44,514 nucleotides of DNA from Rhizobium leucaenae USDA 9039 (GCF_000426285.1 NZ_AUFB01000032.1:1-44514); one strand, 5' to 3'; numbered from the stretch's first letter, positions 24,641 to 34,020 are shown. Numbers and translations: made by a program. The notes: a model not told the origin generated them from the sequence alone.

Positions 24641-24666
24641 TTAGAGCCAGAACGATAGCCGCGCAT
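24641..24666 (-). pseudogene. True 5' end of the PD-(D/E)XK nuclease gene
   Basis: ATG 24666 reads MRGYRSGSN and joins in frame to NDYLFNKGDWFATQEAW at 22127 once IS630 is removed (428 residues in total). A GGGAG ribosome site lies about ten bases before the ATG, which supports this start. Confidence 0.75.
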
Positions 24667-25091
24667 GGATAAACGTCTCCCAAGATCAAGCACTTAAGGA
24701 GATAATATATTACCGATTACCAGATATACCCATTCTGAGACCTACAATGAGCATTGCGCACAGCTTTTTTCAGTGTTGGCTGCTTTATATTGCGTCGGGT
24801 TACTGCATTTCGACGCTTGCCGCCCTCGTGGTTTTTTCATCCTGATGGGCGCCCCCGCTCCAGCTCTTTAGATATCGATCCGAATTTCAGAGAGTGACGG
24901 TACCCTCAATGCATGTCGTTACTTCGCCGCCAATCCAGATTTCCGCGCCCAACTGGTCCACATGGCCGGGAATTATCGGGGCACCCAAAATCGCAAAAAC
25001 GCCCGCCAAGCATGTGATGTAGGCTCGCATAGCGCGAATCGATAAATGGCCGTATTGAACTGGGCAATCTATCTCGAATGACAACAGTTAA
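24667..25091. other. Intergenic region between nuclease gene and coiled-coil gene
   Basis: 425 bases of divergent upstream DNA. It contains a 32-codon hydrophobic frame on the plus strand (24747-24845, MSIAHSFFQCWLLYIASGYC...) and a leftward frame (about 24887-25036, MRAYITCLAGVFAILGAPII...) with a signal-like start. Neither has a clear ribosome site, so neither is called as a gene. Confidence 0.4.
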
Positions 25092-25832
25092 ATGGGAACG
25101 CACGATACCATGCCGCATGAAATTCTCGACTTCGTTGCCCGAATAGCATGGCCGTCTGTCGCGTTGACAGCCATCGTCATTCTCGGACCGTTTGGCGTGT
25201 TAAAAACTACCTTGGGCGAAGTGGCGGTCAAGCTTTTTGGAATCACGTCAGCCGTGCATGATTTCAAAATAATCGCAACCGATTTTCACAAGACGCAGGA
25301 AGCCCTGAGAAATTCCACGGGTTGGGTGGACGAGTTGCAGATACAACTGCACTCAATTGCCGAGCAATTGGAAAGTCTGAGGCGTACGACACAGGACATC
25401 AACATCACGACCCAAGACTTGGCTATTACCGAGGGGAGCCGGTCGTTGGCACAGTCGGTCGAATCCGACGGTTCTGTCGAAAATGTCGAAGCAACCCTCC
25501 CCACTCTTTCCGTTGATCAGATGTATGATGATATTCGGGATCGCTGGTACACGTTGACGGAGCAGCTGAAGAGCAGGGTAGGTGCCGAAAACTTTGATGC
25601 TCGCTCCATCGGTGCTGTTGCTCGACGACACGTTGATGGTCGCCGTGCGCGTCCTCTCACTTTGATGGAGGCGGACAGGTTCGAACGACTTCATTCGCAG
25701 ATGAAGCGTTTCAACCGCCTGCAGAGCACTCGGCACGAATGGTTGACACACGAAGTTTACAGCGCGTTCATTAAATCCGTCGAGCAGGCGACAGCCTCGC
25801 TCTCGGCAGCGAAGTCAGGACGAAGAGCTTGA
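25092..25832 (+). CDS. Membrane-anchored coiled-coil protein, unknown function
   Basis: 246 residues (start 25092 or the ATG at 25110). A hydrophobic N-terminal span (WPSVALTAIVILGPFGVLKTTL, about residues 20-41) is followed by helical, coiled-coil-like sequence (TGWVDELQIQLHSIAEQLESLRRTTQDINITTQDL). The helical C-terminal domain holds a basic patch (ARRHVDGRRARPLTLMEADRFERL). Not recognised. It stands between two interrupted nuclease-type genes and may be part of the same accessory island. Confidence 0.6.
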   Translation: MGTHDTMPHEILDFVARIAWPSVALTAIVILGPFGVLKTTLGEVAVKLFGITSAVHDFKIIATDFHKTQEALRNSTGWVDELQIQLHSIAEQLESLRRTTQDINITTQDLAITEGSRSLAQSVESDGSVENVEATLPTLSVDQMYDDIRDRWYTLTEQLKSRVGAENFDARSIGAVARRHVDGRRARPLTLMEADRFERLHSQMKRFNRLQSTRHEWLTHEVYSAFIKSVEQATASLSAAKSGRRA

Positions 25833-26076
25833 AGATCGCTGCGCATGCCACGTGACAATTCTAATGGACCCGGCAGGAAACCTGCAAAAAGACATCCAAG
25901 TGGCCTTGCTTCGACAAAACATGACAGCTTGGCAGCGAACGTTTCTCGCCGACATCCAAGCTCTCTTTGAGCAGTCTGCCGGGATGCGCTCAAACTGCTC
26001 TGGTCGATCGCGCCATCGCAGCGGGTTGGCAGGTGGACGAGGTGCCAGGAGGACACATTCGCGTGGAGTCGGTGTT
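25833..26076 (+). other. Region with short coding remnants
   Basis: Holds a short basic frame from about 25844 (MPRDNSNGPGRKPAKRHPSG...). In another frame there is a protein-like tail ALVDRAIAAGWQVDEVPGGH ending IRVESVF with TAA near 26079. This suggests a small frameshifted gene after the coiled-coil gene, but the evidence is thin. Confidence 0.3.
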
Positions 26077-26797
26077 CTAAATGCTTGCCGGAAATGCAAC
26101 CAATTCAATTGGCTCTACAGCTGCCAACATGGCGTTTCGACGAGCGAGGGTTTCGCGGTATTCCTGAGCCTCAACGTCTTTAAAGAATGGTGCACCAGGC
26201 GCGAGCCTCGCTACCGCCCGCTCGACCTCGTCAATCGACACTCTGAAGAATTCTTTGCGAAAGTTTTGAGCGTTGATGCGGGTCTTCTGGAATTCGTTGT
26301 GAAGCGCTCTCTCAAGGGCGGGAGCGTCGTCGCTGTAGATGATTGCATGAGTATCAAAGACAAACGGGACGCCGGCGTCACCAAGTTCGCGGACGCGATC
26401 GGCTGGATCCAGGCGCCTGGTCAGACCAATCTTTACGACCTCTTCGCCGAAAGAACCTATATTCGAGATAATGTAGACATATCCCGACCGCGTCTTCTCG
26501 GCCATCGCCTGCGCACGCTCAAACTTCGCGTGGGCATCAGCTAGGTCTTTTTCCAGCATCCGGATCTTTTCGTCGTATGCTCCAATTTGGTCGGCGGCGG
26601 CCTCATTCGCATCGGATTTGGCTTTGTCGAGAAGGCGCAGATAGCGATTCTCCTCCTCTTCCGCTCTTTCCATGTCCCGAAGCAGCTTCTGTTCCTCTCG
26701 CGCAGCGCGGGCCATCTCGGCGCGTTCCTCCCGCTCGGCCTTCAGCTTTTCACGGTATTCGTGGGTGACCTGCAACTCGACGAGTTTCTGTTTTAGA
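26077..26797 (-). pseudogene. DUF4041/T5orf172 protein, C-terminal part (split by IS66 copy B)
   Basis: From LKQKLVELQVTHEYREKLKAER this part has a long charged coiled coil (REERAEMARAAREEQKLLRDMERAEEEENRYLRLLDKAK), then a T5orf172 domain of the GIY-YIG-like class: SGYVYIISNIGSFGEEVVKIGLTRRLDPADRVRELGDAGVPFVFDTHAIIYSDDAPALERALHNEFQKTRIN. The Y-I-I and GLTRR motifs correspond to GIY-YIG nuclease positions. Residues read upstream of 26797 are IS66 sequence. The N-terminal part is at 29362-30013. Confidence 0.85.
26790..26797. repeat. Target-site duplication, IS66 copy B, left
   Basis: gttttaga, identical to 29362-29369 on the other side; 8 bp is the known IS66 duplication length. Confidence 0.95.
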
Positions 26798-26849
26798 GTA
26801 AGCGCGAATTTCGCCGCACCTTTTTGCATTGAGCGTGTTTTGGCATGAA

Positions 26850-26874
26850 GTGTCCACTTAACGGAGGTGGACAC
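26850..26874. promoter_or_regulatory. Inverted repeat containing the tnpA ribosome site (IS66 copy B)
   Basis: GTGTCCAC (26850-26857) and GTGGACAC (26867-26874) surround CTTAACGGA; together with the first base of the right arm this gives the GGAGG ribosome site at 26863-26867. In RNA the stem could hide the site before tnpA. Same arms as in copy A at 2501-2525. Confidence 0.55.
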
Positions 26875-26877
26875 CAC

Positions 26878-27330
26878 GTGATTGAGAGCGATGAACAGAA
26901 ACTGGCGGTGAGGCGGATTTTGCGCAACGGCCGCCGTCGATACGATCCGGCGTCGAAAGAGCGGCTGGTTGCTGCCTGCCTGGAGCCCGGCGTGTCGGTA
27001 TCGCGGCTTGCGCTTGAACATGGGATCAATGCCAACCTTCTTCGGAAATGGATAAAGACGGCCAAGGACGCCGTTGCTTTGCCGCCACCTGCGCTGTCGG
27101 CGTTCATTCCGGTTCAAGTCAGCGCTGCGCAGCACAGTTTGCCGATGCAGAGCAGTTCGGTGGGCTGGCCTGCTTTGCCTGGTGAGGAGCGGCTGTCGAG
27201 GTCGTCGCCACTCCCAGCCAAGGTGAGCGCGGCTTTGCCGAATGGCGTGAAGCTGACGCTGGAATGCGGTGATGTGGATGCATTGACGGCAATCATCGGA
27301 GCTCTCGGCCATGTTCAGACTGGGCGCTGA
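26878..27330 (+). CDS. tnpA: IS66 TnpA (copy B)
   Basis: 150 residues from GTG 26878 (VIESDEQKLAVRRILRNGRR), chosen because GGAGG lies ten bases upstream and the start lines up with copy A. An ATG at 26845 lies before the palindrome and would add eleven residues. The HTH is KERLVAACLEPGVSVSRLALEHGINANLLRKWIK. It overlaps tnpB by 20 bases, like copy A. Confidence 0.88.
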   Translation: MIESDEQKLAVRRILRNGRRRYDPASKERLVAACLEPGVSVSRLALEHGINANLLRKWIKTAKDAVALPPPALSAFIPVQVSAAQHSLPMQSSSVGWPALPGEERLSRSSPLPAKVSAALPNGVKLTLECGDVDALTAIIGALGHVQTGR

Positions 27331-27664
27331 TCTCAACGTCTATCTGCATCGCGAACCGATCGACTTTCGCGCCGGCATCAACAGCCTTGCGGTCCTGGTG
27401 CAGGAGGTGATGGAGCTTGACCCGTTCGCGCCTGCGATCTTTGCGTTTTGCAATCGCCGCCGCGACCGGATGAAGTTGTTGTTCTTCGATCGGTCCGGTT
27501 TTGTGATGGTCCTGAAGCGCTTGACGGAAGACAGGTTCCGATGGCCACGCCGGGAGACTGCGGTGGTGACGCTTTCGACCGAGCAGCTCCACTGGATTCT
27601 CGACGGCATCGACATTGACGCGATGGTTCGCCATCCGGTGCGGCAATATCAAGTCGCTGGCTGA
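27311..27664 (+). CDS. tnpB: IS66 TnpB (copy B)
   Basis: 117 residues, nearly identical to TnpB of copy A (MFRLGADLNVYLHREPIDFRAGINS, FAFCNRRRDRMKLLFFDRSGF). Intact accessory protein of IS66 transposition. Confidence 0.94.
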   Translation: MFRLGADLNVYLHREPIDFRAGINSLAVLVQEVMELDPFAPAIFAFCNRRRDRMKLLFFDRSGFVMVLKRLTEDRFRWPRRETAVVTLSTEQLHWILDGIDIDAMVRHPVRQYQVAG

Positions 27665-27718
27665 AGGATATCGAATTGAGCGGTTGACGCGGCGGCATGC
27701 TTTCGATTCAAGAATCTG

Positions 27719-29284
27719 ATGAATCGAACTGGCGAACCGACTGTTGAGGAGCTGATGGCGCGCATTGCCGCGCTGCAGGCGGAAAACCGTCAACTTGCCG
27801 AGCGCGTCGTCAAACTCGAGGAAGAGCTGGCGCTTGCTCGCTCACATCGTTTTGCGCCGAAGAGCGAAAAGCACATTGATCGCCTCTTCAATGAAGCCGA
27901 ACAGGTCGCCGGTGAGGATGACAGCGAAGAAGGCGATGTCGTCGATCTTCCGGACACCGGCTTGCCGCCGGCAGAAAAGCAGGAAGGCAAGAAGCGCGGC
28001 CGCCGACCGTTACCGGAAAACCTGCCGCGCGAACGCGTCGAATATGACCTGCCCGACGATCAGAAGGCTTGCCCCTGCTGCCATCACCAAATGCATCGCA
28101 TGGGTGAGGCCGTTAGCGAGCAGCTTCATATCGAGGTGAAGGCAAAGGTCCTTCAGAATGTGCGGTTCAAATATGCCTGCCGGAATTGCGACCGCACCGG
28201 CATCAACACGCCGGTCATCATTGCGCCGATGCCCGCGCAACCCTTGCCGGGCAGCATTGCCACGGCCTCGACGCTAGCCTTCGCGTTGGTGCACAAATAT
28301 GTCGATGGCACGCCACTCTATCGTCTGGCACAGGCCTTCGAGCGCGCCGGCGTTCCTGTCAGCCGCGGTGCTCTGGGGCACTGGGTGATCGGCTCGAGCG
28401 AGAAGCATCTCGTCCGCATCTATGACGCGCTGAAGCTGCGGCTTCGATCACAGTCTCTCATCCATGGCGACGAGACGACTGTTCAGGTCCTGAAGGAAAA
28501 GGACAGAGCGGCCACCGACACATCCTTCATGTGGGCTTATCGCAGCGGTGAGGACAGTGCCGAGCCGATCGTGCTTCTCGATTATCAGCCGGGCCGCGGA
28601 CAGATCTATCCGCAGGCCTTTCTCGGCGATTACCGCGGCATATTGATGAGCGATGGTTATTCCGCCTGGCGCACGCTGGAGGGGGCCACCCACATTGGAT
28701 GTATGGCCCATTCAAGACGGCGGTTTGTCAATGCTCTCAAGACGAGAAACAAACCCGGCGGCCCACCGGAGCAGGCCCTCAAGTTCTTCGAACAACTCTA
28801 CCGGATTGAAAAGCAAGCGCGCGACGAAATACCGGATGACGGCGAAACGCGAGATCATTGCATTCGCCGCTTTCGCCAGGAACATAGCGTTCCCATCCTG
28901 AATGCCCTGAAAAAATGGCTCGATGAAATCGCCCCGAAGGTCTTGCCGGACAGCAAGCTTGGCGATGCCATCTCCTACACGCTGAACCAATGGGAATATC
29001 TGACGCGTTACACAAATGATGGCAGGATGCCGATCGACAACAACCTTCTGGAGCGTGACATCAGGATTTTTGCAACTGGCAGAAAAAGCTGGCTGTTCAG
29101 CGACACCGTCGATGGAGCAAAGGCCAGCGCCGTGGTCTACAGCCTCATGCTGACATGCCGGGCTTGCGGCGTCGAGCCACTGGCCTACTTGCGCCACGTC
29201 CTCACCGAGTTGCCGCAGCGCGCCGACGACGCCGACATCTCTGACCTGCTGCCATTCAACTTTCCAAAGGCCGCAGCGGCCTGA
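27719..29284 (+). CDS. tnpC: IS66 transposase TnpC (copy B)
   Basis: 521-residue DDE transposase, intact. Leucine-rich N-terminal coiled coil, CPCC...CRNC zinc-finger-like region, LIHGDETTVQVL and LMSDGYSAW in the catalytic domain, and IDNNLLERDIR near the C-terminus. It differs from copy A by scattered substitutions and a shorter C-terminus (ends LPFNFPKAAAA). The stop is 77 bases before the right inverted repeat end. Confidence 0.95.
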   Translation: MNRTGEPTVEELMARIAALQAENRQLAERVVKLEEELALARSHRFAPKSEKHIDRLFNEAEQVAGEDDSEEGDVVDLPDTGLPPAEKQEGKKRGRRPLPENLPRERVEYDLPDDQKACPCCHHQMHRMGEAVSEQLHIEVKAKVLQNVRFKYACRNCDRTGINTPVIIAPMPAQPLPGSIATASTLAFALVHKYVDGTPLYRLAQAFERAGVPVSRGALGHWVIGSSEKHLVRIYDALKLRLRSQSLIHGDETTVQVLKEKDRAATDTSFMWAYRSGEDSAEPIVLLDYQPGRGQIYPQAFLGDYRGILMSDGYSAWRTLEGATHIGCMAHSRRRFVNALKTRNKPGGPPEQALKFFEQLYRIEKQARDEIPDDGETRDHCIRRFRQEHSVPILNALKKWLDEIAPKVLPDSKLGDAISYTLNQWEYLTRYTNDGRMPIDNNLLERDIRIFATGRKSWLFSDTVDGAKASAVVYSLMLTCRACGVEPLAYLRHVLTELPQRADDADISDLLPFNFPKAAAA

Positions 29285-29361
29285 TCAACGCAGAAACCGT
29301 TCCCAAGTCGAACACCGCGCCGGAATCGCGGGCGTCAACGTGCAGGGAAATGAGCGTTTAC

Positions 29362-29369
29362 GTTTTAGA
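29362..29369. repeat. Target-site duplication, IS66 copy B, right
   Basis: gttttaga, identical to 26790-26797. Confidence 0.95.
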
Positions 29370-30013
29370 TACTCATCGGTAATATGGACGTCGTTCGTAG
29401 CGTTCAGATTGTCTATTTGCTGGCGAGCGTTGACGATCCGCTTTTCCATCGCGTTCGCATTGTTCCAGCGGACATTTGCGACCGCTGCATCGCACTCGTT
29501 GTTGAAAGCTCTGAGCGCGAGCTTCACGTTGCGATTGTTCATCGTCTGGCCCTTGGCCTTACTGCCACTAACCGTCCACTCCGTTTTTGCGATTGCAGCG
29601 ATCTTGTTCGAAACCATCCGTTTCTGGGTCTCGCGGTTCTCAATGATCGTTTGTTTGTACTGCTCACTGTCGGTGTAATCGAAATGAGGCTCATATACGC
29701 CCATCTCGGCGAACGCCAATTTCTCATCGAAAATCGCTACCTCCTTTGCGAGGCGGTCGAAGATCGCTTTCTTTTCGTTATAGGAAGACCTCAAATTTGA
29801 AATGTCCACTGAGACTGAATTCGCGATATCGCGTAGTCGCTGGACTTCTGCTTCCTCATTTAGGATAGGGCTATATTTTACTTCCAACGCACGCACGCTG
29901 CCCTCGGCACGTTTTTTGCGTATGGACTGTTTCCACGCAATGACGCTCGCAACAATCGCCCAAAGCGGAAACCCAATGATAAATACAAGCCCAATGATTT
30001 GACCGCTTGTCAT
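29362..30013 (-). pseudogene. DUF4041/T5orf172 protein, N-terminal part (split by IS66 copy B)
   Basis: Start ATG 30013 (MTSGQIIGLVFIIGFPLWAI), with AGGGGA seven bases upstream; a GTG 18 bases before is less likely. N-terminal membrane span (IIGLVFIIGFPLWAIVASVIAW), coiled coil (EEAEVQRLRDIANSVSVDISNLR), then the DUF4041 core (FAEMGVYEPHFDYTDSEQYKQTI, MNNRNVKLALRAFNNECDAAV, DEYLK). Removing IS66 and one duplication copy joins DEYLK to QKLVELQ exactly in frame, giving a 454-residue membrane-anchored protein. The remaining frame past 29362 is IS66 sequence. Confidence 0.87.
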
Positions 30014-30706
30014 TATGAACTCCCCTGCCACCCCTGGATGAGGACGTTAAGCTGCGATCTCGACTTTGCAAGCGGATGTTACGGATAACATTAGTTGTGC
30101 AGCGGTTTAATTTCGCCTGCCGACTGAGCAGGTGCCGCGTCCCGAATGATGCGAGCTGTGCAGAGCTGCGCCAGGAACGGAGATCTGCGAAGATGATCAT
30201 CTTACCCATGTATCTCGGTGTCTTACGCATCCAGGAGCAGAGTTTATGGCTCAAACAACTCGCGGAAGCCTTGCGGCTTGATGACGAGGTATTGGTTGCA
30301 GTTCCTGCCAGCTCACCCATACCGCTTTGTTCTGGGAAGCGGCCAGCATATCCAATTTGGCTTCGATAAGGTAATTCTGGGTCTCGATCCTTTAGGTCAA
30401 TGGAAAGAACGGCAGGCTTTCATCGCATAGACGCAGCATCCGCTTGAGTGAGGCCTTCAAGTTCACCGCGCAAAGCCGGTGGGGCGAAACAGTATGGTCA
30501 CCTAACCGGCAAAAGGCGTTTGTATTTTCGTGTCTTGAAGAACACTATTCATGCAAATCTTCCATCTTGAACTCCTCGGGTCGAAAATGGGCGTGTATTT
30601 CAAGTTGCAAACCGTTGACACGCAAAGCGCCTCAATCGCTTATTGGAGGAGGGCGATTCAATGGATCAGCTGAGAGGGAGCGCTCGGCTGAGGTTATTTG
30701 TAAGTC
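30014..30706. other. Intergenic region before the helicase operon
   Basis: About 690 bases with no gene I can support. Frames on both strands lack ribosome sites and domains. The region must hold the promoters for the leftward DUF4041 gene and the rightward helicase operon. Confidence 0.5.
30615..30643 (+). promoter_or_regulatory. Candidate promoter of the helicase operon
   Basis: A perfect -35 box TTGACA (30615-30620), a 17-base spacer and a weak -10 box GCTTAT (30638-30643), about 64 bases before the helicase ATG. Plausible sigma-70 promoter; not decisive. Confidence 0.35.
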
Positions 30707-31603
30707 ATGTCTATACTACTGCGAACGATATCGGCGTTTCCGACGGGCCGGACAACGAACGAACTATTTGCGTTGCTTGATGTCGATTTTGATCCGCGCA
30801 GGCGTACGGAAATTTACGCCGAGTTATCTGCCCTCAGCGAAGCTGGAAAAGTGGCCAAAGGCCGCGATGGTCGGTGGCGCCCAATTGCCACCGCGAACAA
30901 GACAGGCACCCAACCCGTTTCTTCAATTGCCACCAATACCATAGTAACTGACAATCTTACCCTCAGGCCCGTCCACGCGACTTTCCGGACCTCAAGGTCT
31001 TCCGTCGGCGAAGGTGAAGTCGCAGATACTTTCGCGGCGTTCGATCCCAATGCGTTGCTTCGATACTATCGATCCGCATTACGATCAGACCCGAGAGGTG
31101 CGATCACTCAAGTTGAAGATCGCCATTCTGTTCAATGGCAACTGTTCACTGGCCTTGGGCCTCTGACGCCCGAAGAGGGGCAGGTCCTCACCATCTCGAT
31201 ACCTCTCGACGAGTTGCCAGATGACTTTCGGCAGGCTCTCGTCAAGCGGGAAGCGAACGAACAGTCGCTCGCCGTGGGCTGGCCTCTGGGTGTTGGGAAA
31301 AAGCAAGGTGTAGCTGTTGTCTGGCCGGTTGGTCTCATCAGCGCTGACTGGAAGCGCAGTCCGACGCACCTAGAAGTATCGATCGATACGGATGACATCG
31401 TCGCAAACCCCGACTGGATCAAGGGCGTGGCGAGAAGCGCCAATTGGAAAGAGGCAGGGCTGCGCGACGTGTTCACGCAGGCCGAGGGATTGGGCTTCCG
31501 GCGGGATGAATTTCTCTCCCGATTGAAGGAGGCTGTTTCGGGCACCTTTCGGGGACGTATCTCAGGCCAGCAAATGCGAATTGAGCTGGATCCTAACATC
31601 GTC
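30707..31603 (+). pseudogene. SF1 helicase-nuclease, N-terminal part (split by IS21 copy B)
   Basis: First 299 codons of a 1051-residue gene. The N-terminus (ISAFPTGRTTNELFALLDVDFDPRRRTEIYAELSALSEAGKVAKGRDGRWRP, about residues 8-60) looks like a winged-helix; the rest is an uncharacterised accessory domain (FDPNALLRYYRSALRSDPRGAITQVEDRHSVQWQLFTGLGPL). It reads ...LDPNIV at the insertion point. The frame continues 19 codons into IS21 and stops at 31660, so this fragment alone has no helicase motif. ATG 30707 has only a distant GAGG. Confidence 0.82.
31598..31603. repeat. Target-site duplication, IS21 copy B, left
   Basis: atcgtc, repeated at 34093-34098 directly after the right IS end. Confidence 0.85.
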
Positions 31604-31715
31604 TGTTGGTTTCCACGCAGAACTGAGCCGGTTAGGCGCATAATTTCCATTGAGAATTGAGCCATGTGAACCTTCCCCCAGCGCGGAGAGCGACGGGGGC
31701 AACGGAGTGATCCAC

Positions 31716-33236
31716 ATGGGACTTTTAAACATTATCCGCCGGATGGCGTTGCGCGAGAAGCTATCGATCCGCGAGATCAGTCGGCGCACCGGGCTGTCGC
31801 GGAACACAATCGCGAAGTATCTGAGCGCGGGCACGATCGAGCCGACGTTCACGGTACCGGAGCGGCCGAGCAAGCTTGATGCATTCGCAGAGAAACTCTC
31901 GGGCTGGCTGAAGACCGAGGCCGGGAGGTCACGCAAGCAGCGCCGAACGCTGAAGCAACTTCATGCCGATCTGGTGGTTCTGGGCTTTACCGGCTCCTAC
32001 GGTCGCGTCGCTGCCTTTGCCCGTGAGTGGCGGGCTGAGCAGCAGACGGCCGGCCGAGGCATATTCGTTCCTCTGTCTTTCCGCCCAGGCGAAGCATTCC
32101 AATTCGATTGGAGTGAAGACTATGCCGTGATCGGCGGCGAGCGCACGAAGCTTCAGGTCGCGCATATCAAGTTGGCGCACAGCCGGGCCTTTCTGGTCAG
32201 AGCCTACCTGCTGCAAACCCATGAGATGCTCTTCGACGCCCACTGGCACGGCTTCCGGGTCTTCGGCGGTGTGCCTGCGCGAGGGATCTACGACAATATG
32301 CGCACCGCGGTCGATCGCGTCGGCCGCGGCAAGGAGCGGCAGGTCAACATCCGCTTCCTGGCGATGACGAACCACTACGTCTTTGCGCCCGAGTTCTGTA
32401 ATCCTGCTGCGGGCTGGGAGAAAGGGCAGGTCGAGAAGAATGTTCAGGATGCCCGACCACGTTTGTGGCAACAGATGCCGGACTTTCCCGATCTGCCGGC
32501 GTTGAACGCCTGGCTGGAACAGCATTGCCAGGACCTGTGGCGGGAGACACCGCATGGCACCTTGCCCGGCACGATTGCGGATGTATGGGCTGATGAGCGG
32601 GCATCATTGATGACACTGCCTGCCGCGTTTGACGGCTTTGTCGAGCAAAGCAAACGGGTCTCACCCACCTGCCTGATCACCTTCGAACGAAACCGCTATA
32701 GCGTGCCCGCATCGTTTGCGAACCGGCCCGTCAGCCTGCGAATCTATCCCGAGCGGCTGGTCGTTGCAGCCGAGGGCAACGTTCTTTGCGAACATGTGCG
32801 GGTCATTGAGCGCAGTCACGACAAGCCGCCGCGGACGATTTACGACTGGCGACACTACCTTGCCGTCATCCAACGCAAGCCCGGTGCCTTGCGCAATGGC
32901 GCACCCTTCCTGGAACTACCACCGGCCTTTCGACAACTGCAGGACCAGATGCTTCGCCGCCCCGGCGGTGATCGCGAGATGGCCGATATCCTTTCTCTCG
33001 TTCTTCATCACGACGAACAGGTCGTCCTCCGCGCTGTGGAACTGGCTCTGGATGCCGGCGTGGCAACCAAAACGCATGTGTTGAACCTGCTGCATCGGCT
33101 GATCGACGGCAAGACCAGTGATGGTCCCGATATCGACACACCACAGGCGCTGACCTTGCTGCGCGAACCCAAGGCCAATGTCGAACGCTATGACGGGCTG
33201 CGTGTCCGGATCGTAGGAGGTCGCCATGCGTCATGA
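31716..33236 (+). CDS. istA: IS21 transposase IstA (copy B)
   Basis: 506 residues from ATG 31716 (MGLLNIIRRMALREKLSIRE), preceded by CGGAG; the in-frame upstream part lies in IS-end sequence. HTH (LSIREISRRTGLSRNTIAKYL, residues 16-36). DDE core: first Asp in AFQFDWSEDYAV, second in ARGIYDNMRTAV, Glu in GWEKGQVEKNVQ. The C-terminal domain includes FERNRYSVPASFANRPVSLRIYPERL. Overlaps istB by 11 bases. Intact. Confidence 0.95.
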   Translation: MGLLNIIRRMALREKLSIREISRRTGLSRNTIAKYLSAGTIEPTFTVPERPSKLDAFAEKLSGWLKTEAGRSRKQRRTLKQLHADLVVLGFTGSYGRVAAFAREWRAEQQTAGRGIFVPLSFRPGEAFQFDWSEDYAVIGGERTKLQVAHIKLAHSRAFLVRAYLLQTHEMLFDAHWHGFRVFGGVPARGIYDNMRTAVDRVGRGKERQVNIRFLAMTNHYVFAPEFCNPAAGWEKGQVEKNVQDARPRLWQQMPDFPDLPALNAWLEQHCQDLWRETPHGTLPGTIADVWADERASLMTLPAAFDGFVEQSKRVSPTCLITFERNRYSVPASFANRPVSLRIYPERLVVAAEGNVLCEHVRVIERSHDKPPRTIYDWRHYLAVIQRKPGALRNGAPFLELPPAFRQLQDQMLRRPGGDREMADILSLVLHHDEQVVLRAVELALDAGVATKTHVLNLLHRLIDGKTSDGPDIDTPQALTLLREPKANVERYDGLRVRIVGGRHAS

Positions 33237-34020
33237 TCCAGCCAGCGCCGCCGTCGTCATCATGCTGCGTAGTCTGAAGATGTATGGCATGGCCCAAGCG
33301 GTCACGGATCTGATCGAGCAAGGAGCGCCAGCCTTCGATGCGGCCGTGCCGATCCTGTCCCAGTTGCTGAAAGCGGAAATGGCCGAACGCGAGGTCCGCT
33401 CCATCGCCTATCACATGAAGGCTGCCCGCTTCCCGGCCTACAAGGACATCTCCGGATACGACTTCGCCGCCAGCGAAATCAACGAAGCGACGGTGCGCCA
33501 ACTGCACCGATGCGAGTTCATGGACGGAGCGCAGAATGTCGTGCTCGTCGGCGGGCCTGGCACGGGAAAAACACATATCGCGACCGCTCTCGGTGTCCAG
33601 GCGATCGAGCATCATCGCCGAAAGGTCCGCTTCTTCTCGACCATCGAATTGGTCAACGCCCTCGAGCAGGAGAAGGCCAAAGGCAAGGCCGGTCAGATCG
33701 CTGAGACGTTGGTTCGTCTCGATCTGCTGATCTTGGATGAACTCGGATACCTTCCGTTCAGCGCTTCGGGCGGCGCATTGCTCTTCCACCTGCTGAGCAA
33801 GCTTTACGAGCGCACCAGCGTCATCATCACCACCAACCTAAGCTTCAGCGAATGGGCCACAGTCTTCGGCGACGCCAAGATGACGACCGCTTTGCTCGAC
33901 CGCCTGACCCACCGTTGCCACATCCTGGAAACCGGAAATGACAGCTTTCGATTCAAGGCCAGTTCGGCCGCCGCGGCGCAAAAGAGAGGAGAAAAAGCCA
34001 GCCCATTGACCAAACCCTGA
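33226..34020 (+). CDS. istB: IS21 helper ATPase IstB (copy B)
   Basis: 264 residues. AAA+ ATPase that assists IstA in target choice. Walker A VVLVGGPGTGKTHIATALG (about residue 106), Walker B LDLLILDELGYLPFSASGG (about residue 166), sensor-like SVIITTNLSFSEWATVFGDAKMTTALLDRLTHRC. It starts within the end of istA, so it is translationally coupled. Intact. Confidence 0.95.
   Translation: MRHDPASAAVVIMLRSLKMYGMAQAVTDLIEQGAPAFDAAVPILSQLLKAEMAEREVRSIAYHMKAARFPAYKDISGYDFAASEINEATVRQLHRCEFMDGAQNVVLVGGPGTGKTHIATALGVQAIEHHRRKVRFFSTIELVNALEQEKAKGKAGQIAETLVRLDLLILDELGYLPFSASGGALLFHLLSKLYERTSVIITTNLSFSEWATVFGDAKMTTALLDRLTHRCHILETGNDSFRFKASSAAAAQKRGEKASPLTKP

Larger units (their letters stand above)
26798..29361 (+). 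mobile_element. IS66-family insertion sequence, copy B (complete)
   Basis: Complete element of 2564 bp, tnpABC on the plus strand. The left end GTAAGCGCGAATTTC (26798) and the right end AAATGAGCGTTTAC (to 29361) are imperfect inverted repeats (about 17 of 23), flanked by the 8-bp duplication gttttaga. It splits a DUF4041/T5orf172 gene. Proteins are closely similar to copy A, but the copies are not identical, so they came in separately or diverged long ago. Confidence 0.96.

Noticed and set aside
30444..30944. 166-codon rightward frame before the helicase
   Set aside because: It overlaps the helicase start in a different frame and shows no protein-like features.
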